Assembly (NCBI GenBank): GCA_964482535.1 | Contig: CAYZXU010000090.1 | Coordinates: 1-9,468, forward strand | Direction of reading: 5' to 3' | Length of the DNA stretch: 9,468 nt | DNA from: CAYZXU01 sp964482535 | GTDB taxonomy: Bacteria > Desulfobacterota > Desulfobacteria > Desulfobacterales > BuS5 | Shown here: positions 1 to 6,752 of the stretch, in pieces | Layout of the letters: every line of letters starts with the position of its first letter | How positions within the stretch are numbered: the stretch's first letter is position 1 | Translations under genes and position numbers: made by a program | The notes under the pieces: model-generated | Seen by the model: only the letters and a program-made list of their open reading frames with translations | Database searches by the model: none | What the model was told of the DNA's origin: nothing

Positions 1-369
1 CAATGATGCAGGCTTGCGCTTTTTGAGATAATCCATCACCCACTTTAAACTTAAACCGGTATCTACAATATCTTCTATCAGCAATACATGCTTTCCCTCA
101 ATGTCAACCTCAATGTCCTTGGTGACCCGTATTTCCCCACTTGACGTGTGGCCAGTACCATAGCTGGCAATTCTGATAAAATCAATCTGCATAGGAAACG
201 AAAAATGTCTGACTAAATCGGCCATAAAAATAAAGGCACCCTTCAGTATTCCTATGATTACCACATCTTCGCAATATCTCATGTCTGCTTCTATCGTTCT
301 GGCCAGTTCTTTAACCCTCGAACGTATGCTTTGCTCGTCGATAACCTGTTTCAGGTCGTATTCTTTCAT
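1..369 (-). CDS. hpt: Hypoxanthine phosphoribosyltransferase, 3' end outside window
   Basis: Purine salvage enzyme, cytoplasmic: transfers phosphoribose from PRPP to hypoxanthine (and usually guanine) to give IMP/GMP. The 123 visible residues begin MKEYDLKQVI. They include the family segment ILKGAFIFMADLVR (41-54), a SYGTGHTSSG-like flexible-loop region (69-78) and the PRPP-binding motif LLIEDIVDTGLS (96-107), with the acidic pair E99/D100. Family members are usually about 170-185 residues, so roughly 50-60 C-terminal residues lie beyond base 1. The ATG start is supported by a GAGGAGA ribosome-binding site at 383-377, seven bases upstream. The reading frame is open to the window edge. The gene is divergent from the SH3-anchor gene. 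The assignment to this 6-oxopurine family is secure; hypoxanthine versus guanine preference cannot be read from sequence. Confidence 0.93.
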   Translation of the reverse strand, partial: MKEYDLKQVIDEQSIRSRVKELARTIEADMRYCEDVVIIGILKGAFIFMADLVRHFSFPMQIDFIRIASYGTGHTSSGEIRVTKDIEVDIEGKHVLLIEDIVDTGLSLKWVMDYLKKRKPASL

Positions 370-473
370 AAAATCTTCTCCTCGCCTTCCAAATCAACGT
401 TAACCTTGCAATTGCTCGACACATTGAAAAAAATCTGCCAAAAAGTCAACGGGCACTTCTATCCTTGTGTTGC

Positions 474-502
474 TTGCATATAGCGAGATGCTTCCATAGA
501 AT
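474..502 (+). promoter_or_regulatory. Candidate sigma-70-type promoter for the SH3-anchor gene
   Basis: TTGCAT (474-479), a 17-bp spacer and TAGAAT (497-502) resemble -35 and -10 boxes, with 3/6 and 5/6 consensus matches. A transcript would start near 509 and leave a leader of about 54 bases. This lies in the 193-bp divergent spacer 370-562, which otherwise holds no gene. On the opposite strand TTGACA occurs at 535-530, but I see no good -10 box at normal spacing for hpt. The call rests only on consensus matching. Confidence 0.3.
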
Positions 503-562
503 AATGTAAATCTGCCGAGGTGTTTTTGATGTCAACCTGAAAAAAGGTGTGAGGGTGTGTAA

Positions 563-1237
563 ATGAACAACAGGTCCATGTATATAGTAGCAGCTATACT
601 TGTGGTGATTTTTTGCCGACCGGTGTGGGGGAAGATTATGTACGTGACCGATTTCATAGAGATTACCTTCAGGACAGGTCCCAGCATTGAGAATAGAATA
701 ATCGGGCTTTTGCCGACCGGAACGCGGCTTGACGTTAAGGATAATCAGAATAATTGGAGTCTTGTTGTACCTTTGGATGGTTCATTCAAGGGGCGAGAAG
801 GATGGGTTCTCACCAAATATCTAACCGGCAGCAAGCCCAAAGCGCTGATTTTGGGCAATGTTATAAAGGAGAATGAAACGCTACATGAGAAACTAAATGA
901 TGCAACTACCGAACTCGTTACATTGCGTGGGAAGTTAGAGGAATTAAAAAAAGAGCTGAATGAGAAAGAGAAAAATCTTGAAAAACTCCAAAATGATTAT
1001 TCAACCCTTCGCATGGAATCCTCGGATTTTTTGAATCTCAAGAGCCGATACAATAAATTATTGCAACAATTTAAAGTTCTGGAAGCTCGAAACAAAAAAC
1101 TTCAAGAAGAGAATACAAAACTCCGCCGCACACAAAACCTCCGCTGGTTTATCTCTGGAGCTTTGGTGCTCCTCACAGGCTGGTTTATTGGCTTGGCGAT
1201 GGGCAAACGCCGCCGTCGCTCCTCCTATTATTACTGA
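563..1237 (+). CDS. Exported SH3-domain protein with coiled coil and C-terminal membrane anchor (YgiM/TIGR04211-like)
   Basis: 224 residues. A signal-peptide-like hydrophobic N-terminus (about 1-23, ending PVWG) is followed by a bacterial SH3 domain (about 24-89). It shows the family pattern of a YVTD start, RTGPS around 37-41, a GLLPTGTRL turn and GREGWVLTKYL at the end. A long charged heptad-rich coiled coil spans about 97-192. A transmembrane helix (about 194-214) precedes a basic tail, KRRRRSSYYY. This order matches the SH3-and-anchor family that includes E. coli YgiM, so the SH3 domain should face the periplasm, probably near peptidoglycan. The molecular role of the family is poorly defined. 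The ATG start is supported by GTGAGG at 549-554, eight bases upstream. The gene is probably monocistronic: hpt diverges upstream, and the next gene converges with 9 bp between stop codons. No strong terminator is visible between them. Confidence 0.85.
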   Translation: MNNRSMYIVAAILVVIFCRPVWGKIMYVTDFIEITFRTGPSIENRIIGLLPTGTRLDVKDNQNNWSLVVPLDGSFKGREGWVLTKYLTGSKPKALILGNVIKENETLHEKLNDATTELVTLRGKLEELKKELNEKEKNLEKLQNDYSTLRMESSDFLNLKSRYNKLLQQFKVLEARNKKLQEENTKLRRTQNLRWFISGALVLLTGWFIGLAMGKRRRRSSYYY

Positions 1238-1246
1238 TACCAGAAG

Positions 1247-1951
1247 TTATATGATTTTCTGCTCGCTTAGCCTCTCCTGCCCAAAATTGGTCAGTGTCTC
1301 GTTCTTTTGCTCCAGGGTCCTAGCTTCGTTCATCTGTGTAAAGAGGGCTTTTGCTGTTTCTTCGCGATTTTCCTCTGGGATTTCTCTGTAAATTTCTATC
1401 ACAGTATTAGAAAACCTGTTCAATACTTCCGCTCTTTCGGTTTGCGTTCCTTCTGCATTCAAAATAGCGTTGCTTTCTTCTACGAACCTCCGCTGCATGT
1501 CAGGTTCTTCTAGGTTTCCAAAAGCTTCCCACCAAGTTCTAATGTCGGCGCCTGCCTGTTGTGCCCGGTTGCTGGTTATAAATGCTTCCTGGAGTGCTTC
1601 TACTCCTTCGGTTTTGCCATATCTTCTGGCTGCATTCACAAAATTTAGCATCTGTTGATTGTCCGGGTTTTGGGCCATAGCAATCATTGTATGGCGCAGA
1701 CCTTCCCTTGCAGCTTCTATAGTTTCTTGTGAACCTCCTGTTCCTAATTCGTTGTAAAGTTCGTTTACCTGCCTGCCCATCTCAGATATAGCAATAGCCT
1801 GCCCCGACATCTTCATGGCTTCTGTGACGCTCTGCTGAGCCTTCTGGACAGCGGTATTGCCTTCGCTTTGCCCCACATTACCGGTGTAATTAAAAAAGTT
1901 GTTAATTAATCTGATTGCCGCTTCCTGGTTTACTATGGTTCCCACGTTCAT
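1247..1951 (-). CDS. Uncharacterised soluble helical protein, 234 residues
   Basis: I do not recognise a family. The protein starts MNVGTIVNQEAA, has no signal peptide or membrane segment, contains no cysteine, and is rich in Gln, Asn, Glu and Ala. It reads as mostly alpha-helical: an N-terminal aromatic patch (INNFFNYTG, about 16-24), a helical stretch around QSVTEAMKMSG, a Gly-rich break (GTGGS, about 71-75), a central helical region, a TWWEAF motif near 139-144 and a charged C-terminal helix ending SEQKII. It is a real gene: long frame, ordinary composition, and a very strong ribosome-binding site (GGGAGGTG) just upstream of the ATG. It is divergent from rpmH and convergent with the SH3-anchor gene, so it has its own promoter. 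Context does not reveal function. The glycine/asparagine-rich N-terminus followed by helices weakly recalls small motility or secretion accessory proteins, but that is speculation. Confidence 0.8.
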   Translation of the reverse strand: MNVGTIVNQEAAIRLINNFFNYTGNVGQSEGNTAVQKAQQSVTEAMKMSGQAIAISEMGRQVNELYNELGTGGSQETIEAAREGLRHTMIAMAQNPDNQQMLNFVNAARRYGKTEGVEALQEAFITSNRAQQAGADIRTWWEAFGNLEEPDMQRRFVEESNAILNAEGTQTERAEVLNRFSNTVIEIYREIPEENREETAKALFTQMNEARTLEQKNETLTNFGQERLSEQKII

Positions 1952-1972
1952 CGTTTCACCTCCCTAGTTCAT
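1952..1972 (-). promoter_or_regulatory. Strong ribosome-binding site with a two-codon upstream ORF
   Basis: Read on the minus strand, the leader of the uncharacterised gene contains ATG-AAC-TAG (1972-1964), immediately followed by GGAGGTG and then the true ATG at 1951. The string GATGAAC occurs at both the mini-ORF and the real start, 21 bases apart. A purine-rich stretch (GAGAGAAG) lies before the first ATG. The Shine-Dalgarno element is clear and decides the start at 1951. Whether the mini-ORF is translated or is a chance duplication is unknown. Confidence 0.6.
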
Positions 1973-1985
1973 CTTCTCTCTTTCT

Positions 1986-2014
1986 TTTTTAAGCAAACTG
2001 TTGTTAAAAGGCAA
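1986..2014 (-). promoter_or_regulatory. Candidate promoter for the uncharacterised gene
   Basis: On the minus strand, TTGCCT (2014-2009), a 17-bp spacer and TAAAAA (1991-1986) approximate -35 and -10 elements, each matching about 4/6 of consensus. It would give a short purine-rich leader of roughly 30 bases. This is consensus matching only. It sits next to, and does not overlap, the opposing rpmH promoter candidate. Confidence 0.3.
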
Positions 2015-2033
2015 TGAACATTTGAGTTGATTC

Positions 2034-2063
2034 TTGACAATATGAAATATCTTTCGGTACAAG
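2034..2063 (+). promoter_or_regulatory. Candidate sigma-70-type promoter of the rpmH operon
   Basis: A perfect TTGACA (2034-2039), an 18-bp spacer and TACAAG (2058-2063, 4/6 to TATAAT) lie upstream of rpmH. They would give a leader of about 60 bases. The position is right for the main promoter of the ribosomal-protein-led operon. I looked for DnaA boxes around it and saw none. Confidence 0.5.
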
Positions 2064-2131
2064 CACCAGTTCGCTAGGTGGTTTTAATCGAGTACTGAGA
2101 GGATATCAAATAAGGGAGGATTTTGAGAACG

Positions 2132-2266
2132 ATGAAACGCACCTATCAGCCCCATAATCTTAGAAGAAAGAGAACTCATGGATTTCTCACACGCATGGCA
2201 ACTCGGGGAGGACGAAAGGTCCTGAAGAGAAGAAGAGCCAAAGGTAGAAAGCGCCTCACTGTTTAA
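2132..2266 (+). CDS. rpmH: 50S ribosomal protein L34 (bL34)
   Basis: 44 residues, the usual size for bL34. It has the canonical opening MKRTYQPHN, the central HGFLTRMAT segment, GGRKVLKRRRAKGRKRL near the end and a short TV tail. It is a highly basic, Arg/Lys-rich protein that binds 23S rRNA in the large subunit. The ATG is preceded by GGGAGGA (2114-2120). It is first in the operon, with rnpA starting 20 bp after its stop, the standard bacterial order. Identification is essentially certain despite the short length. Confidence 0.98.
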   Translation: MKRTYQPHNLRRKRTHGFLTRMATRGGRKVLKRRRAKGRKRLTV

Positions 2267-2286
2267 GGGACCAACAAATTTCTTTG

Positions 2287-2682
2287 ATGGAGCCTCATGG
2301 CGGAAGACGTACAAAGTGCTACAGTTTCAGCCAGAATGAGCGAATCCGAAAACGCAAGGATTATGAAAGGCTGAAGCGGAAGGGTAAGCGTATAAAGGGG
2401 AAGCATTTCATCATAAATTATGCCGAGAATGGCCTTGAATGTCATCGGCTTGGTCTGGTAGTTCCCAAGAGGTACTTCAAGAAAGCGGTAGAACGTAATC
2501 GATTAAAAAGGTGTGTGAGAGAGTGGTTTAGATTACATAAACATGATATCGATGAGCCTTATAAGGATCTTGTGGTAATTGCTATTGGGAATATTGAGGA
2601 TCTATCTTGCAGGAAAGTAGCAAAGGAGCTTTGTGGCCTTTGTTCAAGTGCTGGCTTAGGTCGTTTTGTGTTGCGGCTTTGA
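2287..2682 (+). CDS. rnpA: Ribonuclease P protein component
   Basis: Basic protein cofactor of the RNase P ribozyme, which matures the 5' ends of tRNAs. 131 residues from ATG 2287. The conserved core is RLGLVVPKRYFKKAVERNR followed by LKRCVREWFR. It includes the RNR motif (70-72 region) that contacts the RNA, after an N-terminal basic helix with RIRKRKDYERL (family: R..DF..v...G.r). A TTG codon sits directly before the ATG (2284-2286) and could serve instead. No good Shine-Dalgarno sequence is seen; the purine run at the rpmH stop is rather distant, so translational coupling to rpmH is likely. The frame is closed upstream by TAG at 2245. The 3' 76 bases overlap the start of yidD in another frame. 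The C-terminal tail (GLGRFVLRL) is not part of the conserved fold. Confidence 0.95.
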   Translation: MEPHGGRRTKCYSFSQNERIRKRKDYERLKRKGKRIKGKHFIINYAENGLECHRLGLVVPKRYFKKAVERNRLKRCVREWFRLHKHDIDEPYKDLVVIAIGNIEDLSCRKVAKELCGLCSSAGLGRFVLRL

Positions 2683-2894
2683 TATTACTGGTTAGGGTCG
2701 GAAGGTTTGTTTTGGCTCCCGTAAAAGGCGGCCCCACTTGCCGTTTTATTCCGTCCTGTTCGGAATATGCCGTGTTGGCGATTCAAGAACATGGGCCGAT
2801 TAAGGGGCTGTGCCTGGCTGTGCGGAGATTGCTGAAGTGTCACCCCTTGCATCCTGGGGGGTTAGATCCTGTTCCTCGGGCAAAATCGCGATAA
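2607..2894 (+). CDS. yidD: Membrane protein insertion efficiency factor YidD
   Basis: Small membrane-associated protein that in E. coli assists YidC-dependent insertion of inner-membrane proteins. The signature is intact: GGPTCRFIPSCSEYA (41-55), an amphipathic segment AIQEHGPIKG, and LKCHPLHPGGLDPVP (76-90) with the conserved cysteines C45, C51 and C78. A hydrophobic helix (about 19-38) precedes it. No ATG or GTG exists ahead of the conserved core in this frame, so the start is non-canonical. TTG 2607 has GAGGA at 2596-2600 with six-base spacing and is preferred, giving 95 residues. TTG 2640 with GGAG at 2625-2628 is the alternative and would give 84 residues, closer to usual family length. 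The gene begins inside rnpA and ends 15 bp before yidC. Confidence 0.92.
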   Translation: MQESSKGALWPLFKCWLRSFCVAALILLVRVGRFVLAPVKGGPTCRFIPSCSEYAVLAIQEHGPIKGLCLAVRRLLKCHPLHPGGLDPVPRAKSR

Positions 2895-2909
2895 TATGGA
2901 GTTGAACGC

Positions 2910-4580
2910 ATGGAAAAGAGAGCGTTACTGGCTTTTTTGCTGTCTGTGGTGATTCTGCTGATCTGGGACTTTTATTTCACCCCGCAAAATCAGCAGGTGA
3001 AACCACCTGCTCAAGATTCTCAGTCTGTTAGAAAAGATAAATCTACCCCATCGCAAAAGCAGGCGGTTCCGCCTCCTTCTGTTAATATAGAACCAAAAGA
3101 ATTGCCCCGGCTTCGGCTGGATAAGGCTGCAACTGCCTTTAAGAAATGGACGGTAGATAGCCCGTTGTATGTCGCCGAAATTCTTCAACCAGGCGCGAGA
3201 TTATTTTCCTTTAAGCTAAAGAAGCATAGAGAAAGCGCTGATAAAAGTTCGCCCCCTATGGAGTTGATTACAGCTTATCCCTTCGGATACTTGCCATGTG
3301 CTGTGGAGTTAATTAACTCGGAGTATCTCAATTTATCGGTGGTTCCATATTCCGGTCCCAGTGTGACCAGGGCTGTTATAGGTGATGGTAGTGAAAGGCT
3401 GAGCTGGAGCTTTGAAAAGACAATTCCTGATGTGGTTTACGTAAGGAAAAAATTTGACTGGCAGTCTAATAGCTATGTCGTTGACTTGGGGGTTGAGCTG
3501 AAGAATTTGTCTACCAGACCCCTAGAAGACAGGTTAGGGTTGAGTTTCTACTTTCTTCCATACTTAAAACATGAACCGTCTTTTAACAGGTCGCGGCTGG
3601 TGTATTTTGCGGAACGCGAACGGCACACAGTTAGTCTTAAGAATCTAAGGAAGGAAGCATTTGTTCTGAAAACGCCTGTAAGCTGGTTAGGATACGAAAA
3701 CAATTATTTTATACAGGCTATTGTACCCATGTCGGAGGAGGCGTACTCTTTCGTCGCAAGGATGCTTAATCCGCAGGAAAATCTGCTTCAGGTGGTTTAT
3801 CTGTCGTCAGCTTTTAAGCTTAGACCGGGAGAAGATCGCCTCTGGAAGTTTCGGCTTTACCTTGGACCCAAGGAAGTCAAAGAATTAAAGAAAGCAGGGC
3901 ATAGCCTTGTTGCTTCTATCAGCTACGGCTGGGTTTCTTTCCTTGCGAAACCCTTACTTAAAGGGCTGGTGTGGCTTTACAGATACACTCACAATTATGG
4001 AATTGCTATAATTATATTGACGATGGTCATCAAACTTCTATTCTGGCCTCTTACACATAAGAGTTATCAATCCATGCAGAAGATGAAAAAAATTCAACCT
4101 ATGGTTGCCCAGCTTCGAGAGAAATACAAAGACGACCGTGAACAACTCAACCAGGAGCTTCTTGCACTTTATCGTACTTACAAGGTCAATCCTATGGGGG
4201 GATGCTTGCCCATAATTCTTCAAATTCCCTTCTTCTTTGCACTCTACCGAATGCTATATAGCTCGGTTGAACTTCGTCATCAGCCCTTTTGCCTGTGGAT
4301 AAACGATCTCACAGCTCCCGATAGACTCTACGTAGGTGTGTACATTCCTTATCTTGAGGGTATTCCCGTACTAACAATCTTGATGGGTATTTCAATGTTC
4401 GTTCAGCAAAAAATGACCCCATCGATGGGAGACCCCAGACAGGATAAGCTCATGCTTCTTATGCCCGTTGTGTTTACCATATTCTTTGTCAACTTTCCAT
4501 CGGGGCTTGTGTTGTATTGGTTTGTGAATAACCTCCTGTCCATCGTGCAGCAGTACTGGATCAATCGCACGGTAAAGTAG
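2910..4580 (+). CDS. yidC: Membrane protein insertase YidC (Oxa1/Alb3 family)
   Basis: Inserts inner-membrane proteins, alone or with SecYEG. 556 residues, close to E. coli YidC. Layout: an N-terminal transmembrane helix (about 5-22, ending WDFYF), a Pro/Gln/Lys linker (25-65), a large periplasmic beta-rich domain (about 66-335, with VSWLGYENNYF at 257-267), then the conserved insertase core from about 340. The core contains the YGIAIIILTMVIKLLFWPL helix, the cytoplasmic coiled hairpin (about 385-425: MKKIQPMVAQLREKY) and VNPMGGCLPIILQIPFFFALY (427-446). The last helices contain FPSGLVLYWFVNN. The hydrophilic-groove basic residue, Arg366 in E. coli, aligns here with Lys375, a conservative change. 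The large periplasmic domain marks a Gram-negative-type YidC. GGAG at 2898-2901, eight bases from the ATG, supports the start. Confidence 0.97.
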   Translation: MEKRALLAFLLSVVILLIWDFYFTPQNQQVKPPAQDSQSVRKDKSTPSQKQAVPPPSVNIEPKELPRLRLDKAATAFKKWTVDSPLYVAEILQPGARLFSFKLKKHRESADKSSPPMELITAYPFGYLPCAVELINSEYLNLSVVPYSGPSVTRAVIGDGSERLSWSFEKTIPDVVYVRKKFDWQSNSYVVDLGVELKNLSTRPLEDRLGLSFYFLPYLKHEPSFNRSRLVYFAERERHTVSLKNLRKEAFVLKTPVSWLGYENNYFIQAIVPMSEEAYSFVARMLNPQENLLQVVYLSSAFKLRPGEDRLWKFRLYLGPKEVKELKKAGHSLVASISYGWVSFLAKPLLKGLVWLYRYTHNYGIAIIILTMVIKLLFWPLTHKSYQSMQKMKKIQPMVAQLREKYKDDREQLNQELLALYRTYKVNPMGGCLPIILQIPFFFALYRMLYSSVELRHQPFCLWINDLTAPDRLYVGVYIPYLEGIPVLTILMGISMFVQQKMTPSMGDPRQDKLMLLMPVVFTIFFVNFPSGLVLYWFVNNLLSIVQQYWINRTVK

Positions 4581-4621
4581 CGGTCCTGACTCAGTTGACC
4601 ATCGAACGGAGGAAGTAAATT

Positions 4622-5299
4622 ATGTCTGTGCTTGAAATCGAAGAAAAATCACTGGAAGAAGCCATTAGGGTTGCCTGTGAGAGATTAAAACTCCCTCGTG
4701 AGTTGCTAGAAATTGAAATCATTTCAAAGGGCTCTTCGGGCATTTTCGGTATAGTTGGTGCCAAGAAGGCGAAAATCAGGGTTAGGCCAAAAGTTCCTTC
4801 CTTTGAGCATGCTGCTGAACGGGCCAAGGAAGTGTTGTCTTACATACTTGAGTATGTAAACCTTCCAACGGTTGTGGAAGCGGAAGCACGAGATGACCAT
4901 GTTTATTTGAACATTGTCAGTAATAGTTCTGGGTTGCTTATTGGCAAAAAAGGGCAAACCCTTACGGCTTTACAATATTTGGTGAGCAGAATTATCAGCA
5001 AAGAACTGGGACGAAATATACCCGTGGTTGTTGATGCCGAAAACTATCGTGCCCGAAGGGAAAAAAGTCTTCAGGATCTGGCCCGACAATTAAGTGCCAA
5101 GGTAAAACGGTTGAAGAAGCCCATTGCAACTGGGCCAATGAACCCACAGGATCGCAGGATAATTCATCTCGCATTGAAGGATGAACCGGCGGTTAAAACC
5201 AAAAGCAAAGGTGAAGGTAATATGCGTCGAGTTGTTATATATCCCGTCAGGGCGGGTGGAGGAAGTTCGAGAAACAACAGCCGAAATTCAAACCGTTAA
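4622..5299 (+). CDS. khpB: RNA-binding protein KhpB/Jag (Jag_N, KH, R3H domains)
   Basis: 225 residues. The Jag N-terminal domain (about 1-52) contains EEKSLEEAI and GSSGIFGIVGAKKA. A short linker leads to a KH domain (about 83-140) with the GLLIGKKGQTL loop; GKKG at 108-111 is the RNA-binding GxxG. An R3H domain (about 143-210) contains R178-xxx-H182 within RRIIHLAL and ends RRVVIYPVR. The Gly/Ser/Asn/Arg tail (211-225) looks disordered. In Firmicutes this protein works with KhpA in RNA binding linked to cell elongation and division; in Gram-negatives its targets are less known. A strong GGAGG (4608-4612) lies nine bases before the ATG. It sits 41 bp after yidC, its usual neighbour, which suggests co-transcription. 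Confidence 0.95.
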   Translation: MSVLEIEEKSLEEAIRVACERLKLPRELLEIEIISKGSSGIFGIVGAKKAKIRVRPKVPSFEHAAERAKEVLSYILEYVNLPTVVEAEARDDHVYLNIVSNSSGLLIGKKGQTLTALQYLVSRIISKELGRNIPVVVDAENYRARREKSLQDLARQLSAKVKRLKKPIATGPMNPQDRRIIHLALKDEPAVKTKSKGEGNMRRVVIYPVRAGGGSSRNNSRNSNR

Positions 5300-5348
5300 A
5301 GTATCCAAGATCCGCTGTGCACGATGGGCAGGCTTTGCTTTTTAAAAC

Positions 5349-6749
5349 ATGATTCGAGATATACTGGCAAAAGATACTATATGTGCTATTGCTACTCCGC
5401 TAGGTCTTGGGGGAATTGGTATTGTCCGGATAAGCGGGTGCCTGTCGGAGTCGATTGCTGAGCGAGTATTTGTACCTTCTCGCGCGAAGTTCCCCCTTAC
5501 GTCTCATCGACTCTATCACGGTTGGATCCGAAATCCCCGCACGGATGCTCTGATCGATGAAGTTTTGCTTTCCTTGATGAAAGCTCCGCACACCTATACC
5601 AGGGAAGATGTGCTGGAGATTAATTGTCACAGTGGGTATGCGGTGTTGGAGGAAATCTTGGAAATTGTAATGGAATGCGGAGCGAGGTTAGCAGAGCCTG
5701 GAGAATTTACCTACAGGGCGTTTTTGAACGGCAGGATTGATCTAGTTCAGGCTGAAGCTGTTGTGGACATTGTAGAGAGCCGTTCGAAGAAATCCCTCGA
5801 GATAGCTAGAAATCAATTACATGGCGCTTTTTCGGAGATTGTCCAAAATTGGTTGGAATTGCTTGCAGATTTTATATCTGAGCTTGAGGCTCATGTGGAT
5901 TTTGCTGAGGACATCGACGAAGAGCTGGATCTGCACGTCTTTGCTGCCAGGTTGTGTTCTGAACTTATAGCCCCTATGGAGCGTGTGTTGGACAGGGCTT
6001 CGAGATCGAGAATTGTTCAGGAAGGTGTCAGACTTGCTATTGTGGGAAAACCTAACGTCGGAAAGTCATCCCTTCTGAATGCCCTGTTGCAAAAGGATAA
6101 GGCGATAGTTACAGAGTTTGCTGGTACCACAAGAGACGTGGTAGAAGATTATATAATCCTTGACGGGGTTCTCCTGAAGATAATGGACACAGCTGGAATC
6201 AGGGAAAAAGCCGATCCCATCGAACAAATGGGCATAGAGAGAACCCTTAAAGTGGTGGAAAGCGCTCATGTGATCATCTGGGTTCTGGACAGATCCGTAC
6301 CTTTGTCTAACGAGGATTTTCGCATTTTTGATGTGGTTCGTGGTCGGCGGATTCTGGGGATTTTGAATAAGTCCGACCTCCCACCGGCCTTCGAGGAAGA
6401 TGAGGTCAGGAGGGCATTTGGTTCCGACTTTCCCGTCGTTACAATATCAGTGTTCAGACGGGACGATGTTGCTTATGTTAAACAGTTGTTAAGGCAAGAG
6501 TACCTTGCTGAGCTGGTGGATGATTCCTCAGAGGCTTTTGCCATCAATCGCAGGCAGGAAGAACATCTGCGGGGATGCTTGGATCATCTTAAAGAAGCTC
6601 AAACCCTGCTAGAAAAGGGGGAATTTCTGGAGTTGGTGCTTTATGAGCTACATTATGGTAAGGAAGAATTGGAAGTTATAGTCGGTAAAGGCCATCTTAC
6701 CGATGATATTTTGGATCGAGTGTTTTCACGGTTTTGTATAGGTAAATAG
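5349..6749 (+). CDS. mnmE: tRNA uridine-5-carboxymethylaminomethyl modification GTPase MnmE (TrmE)
   Basis: With MnmG, installs the cmnm5 group on wobble U34 of certain tRNAs. 466 residues. The N-terminal folate-binding domain (about 1-120) begins DTICAIATPLGLGGIGIVRISG. A helical domain contains the inserted Ras-like G domain: G1 GKPNVGKS (233-240), G2 region GTTRD (259-263), G3 DTAG (280-283), G4 NKSD (340-343). The C-terminus ends FCIGK with the conserved Cys463. All key motifs are present, and length matches the family (about 450-470). The ATG start fits the family N-terminus, but the 49-bp gap from khpB has no convincing ribosome-binding site. rsmG follows after 3 bp, an arrangement typical of mnmE neighbourhoods. 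Confidence 0.97.
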   Translation: MIRDILAKDTICAIATPLGLGGIGIVRISGCLSESIAERVFVPSRAKFPLTSHRLYHGWIRNPRTDALIDEVLLSLMKAPHTYTREDVLEINCHSGYAVLEEILEIVMECGARLAEPGEFTYRAFLNGRIDLVQAEAVVDIVESRSKKSLEIARNQLHGAFSEIVQNWLELLADFISELEAHVDFAEDIDEELDLHVFAARLCSELIAPMERVLDRASRSRIVQEGVRLAIVGKPNVGKSSLLNALLQKDKAIVTEFAGTTRDVVEDYIILDGVLLKIMDTAGIREKADPIEQMGIERTLKVVESAHVIIWVLDRSVPLSNEDFRIFDVVRGRRILGILNKSDLPPAFEEDEVRRAFGSDFPVVTISVFRRDDVAYVKQLLRQEYLAELVDDSSEAFAINRRQEEHLRGCLDHLKEAQTLLEKGEFLELVLYELHYGKEELEVIVGKGHLTDDILDRVFSRFCIGK

Positions 6750-6752
6750 TTA

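Noticed and set aside
370..562. Hidden small gene in the hpt/SH3 spacer
   Set aside because: Only very short frames (a few codons) or frames running out of phase into hpt are present, so I see no gene.
1188..1658. Plus-strand ORFs opposite the uncharacterised gene
   Set aside because: They are antisense shadows, Phe/Cys/Ser-rich, and lack translation signals; the minus-strand frame is longer and has a strong ribosome-binding site.
2042..2077. Small plus-strand ORF (11 codons) upstream of rpmH
   Set aside because: It overlaps the candidate promoter, has no ribosome-binding site and would begin before the expected transcription start.
2034..2131. Possible replication origin next to rpmH
   Set aside because: The rpmH region is often near oriC, but I find no DnaA-box-like TTATCCACA cluster and no dnaA gene in the window.
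2084..2445. Minus-strand ORFs across rpmH and rnpA
   Set aside because: They are antisense to two certain genes, with Ser/Leu-rich composition typical of shadows of basic proteins.
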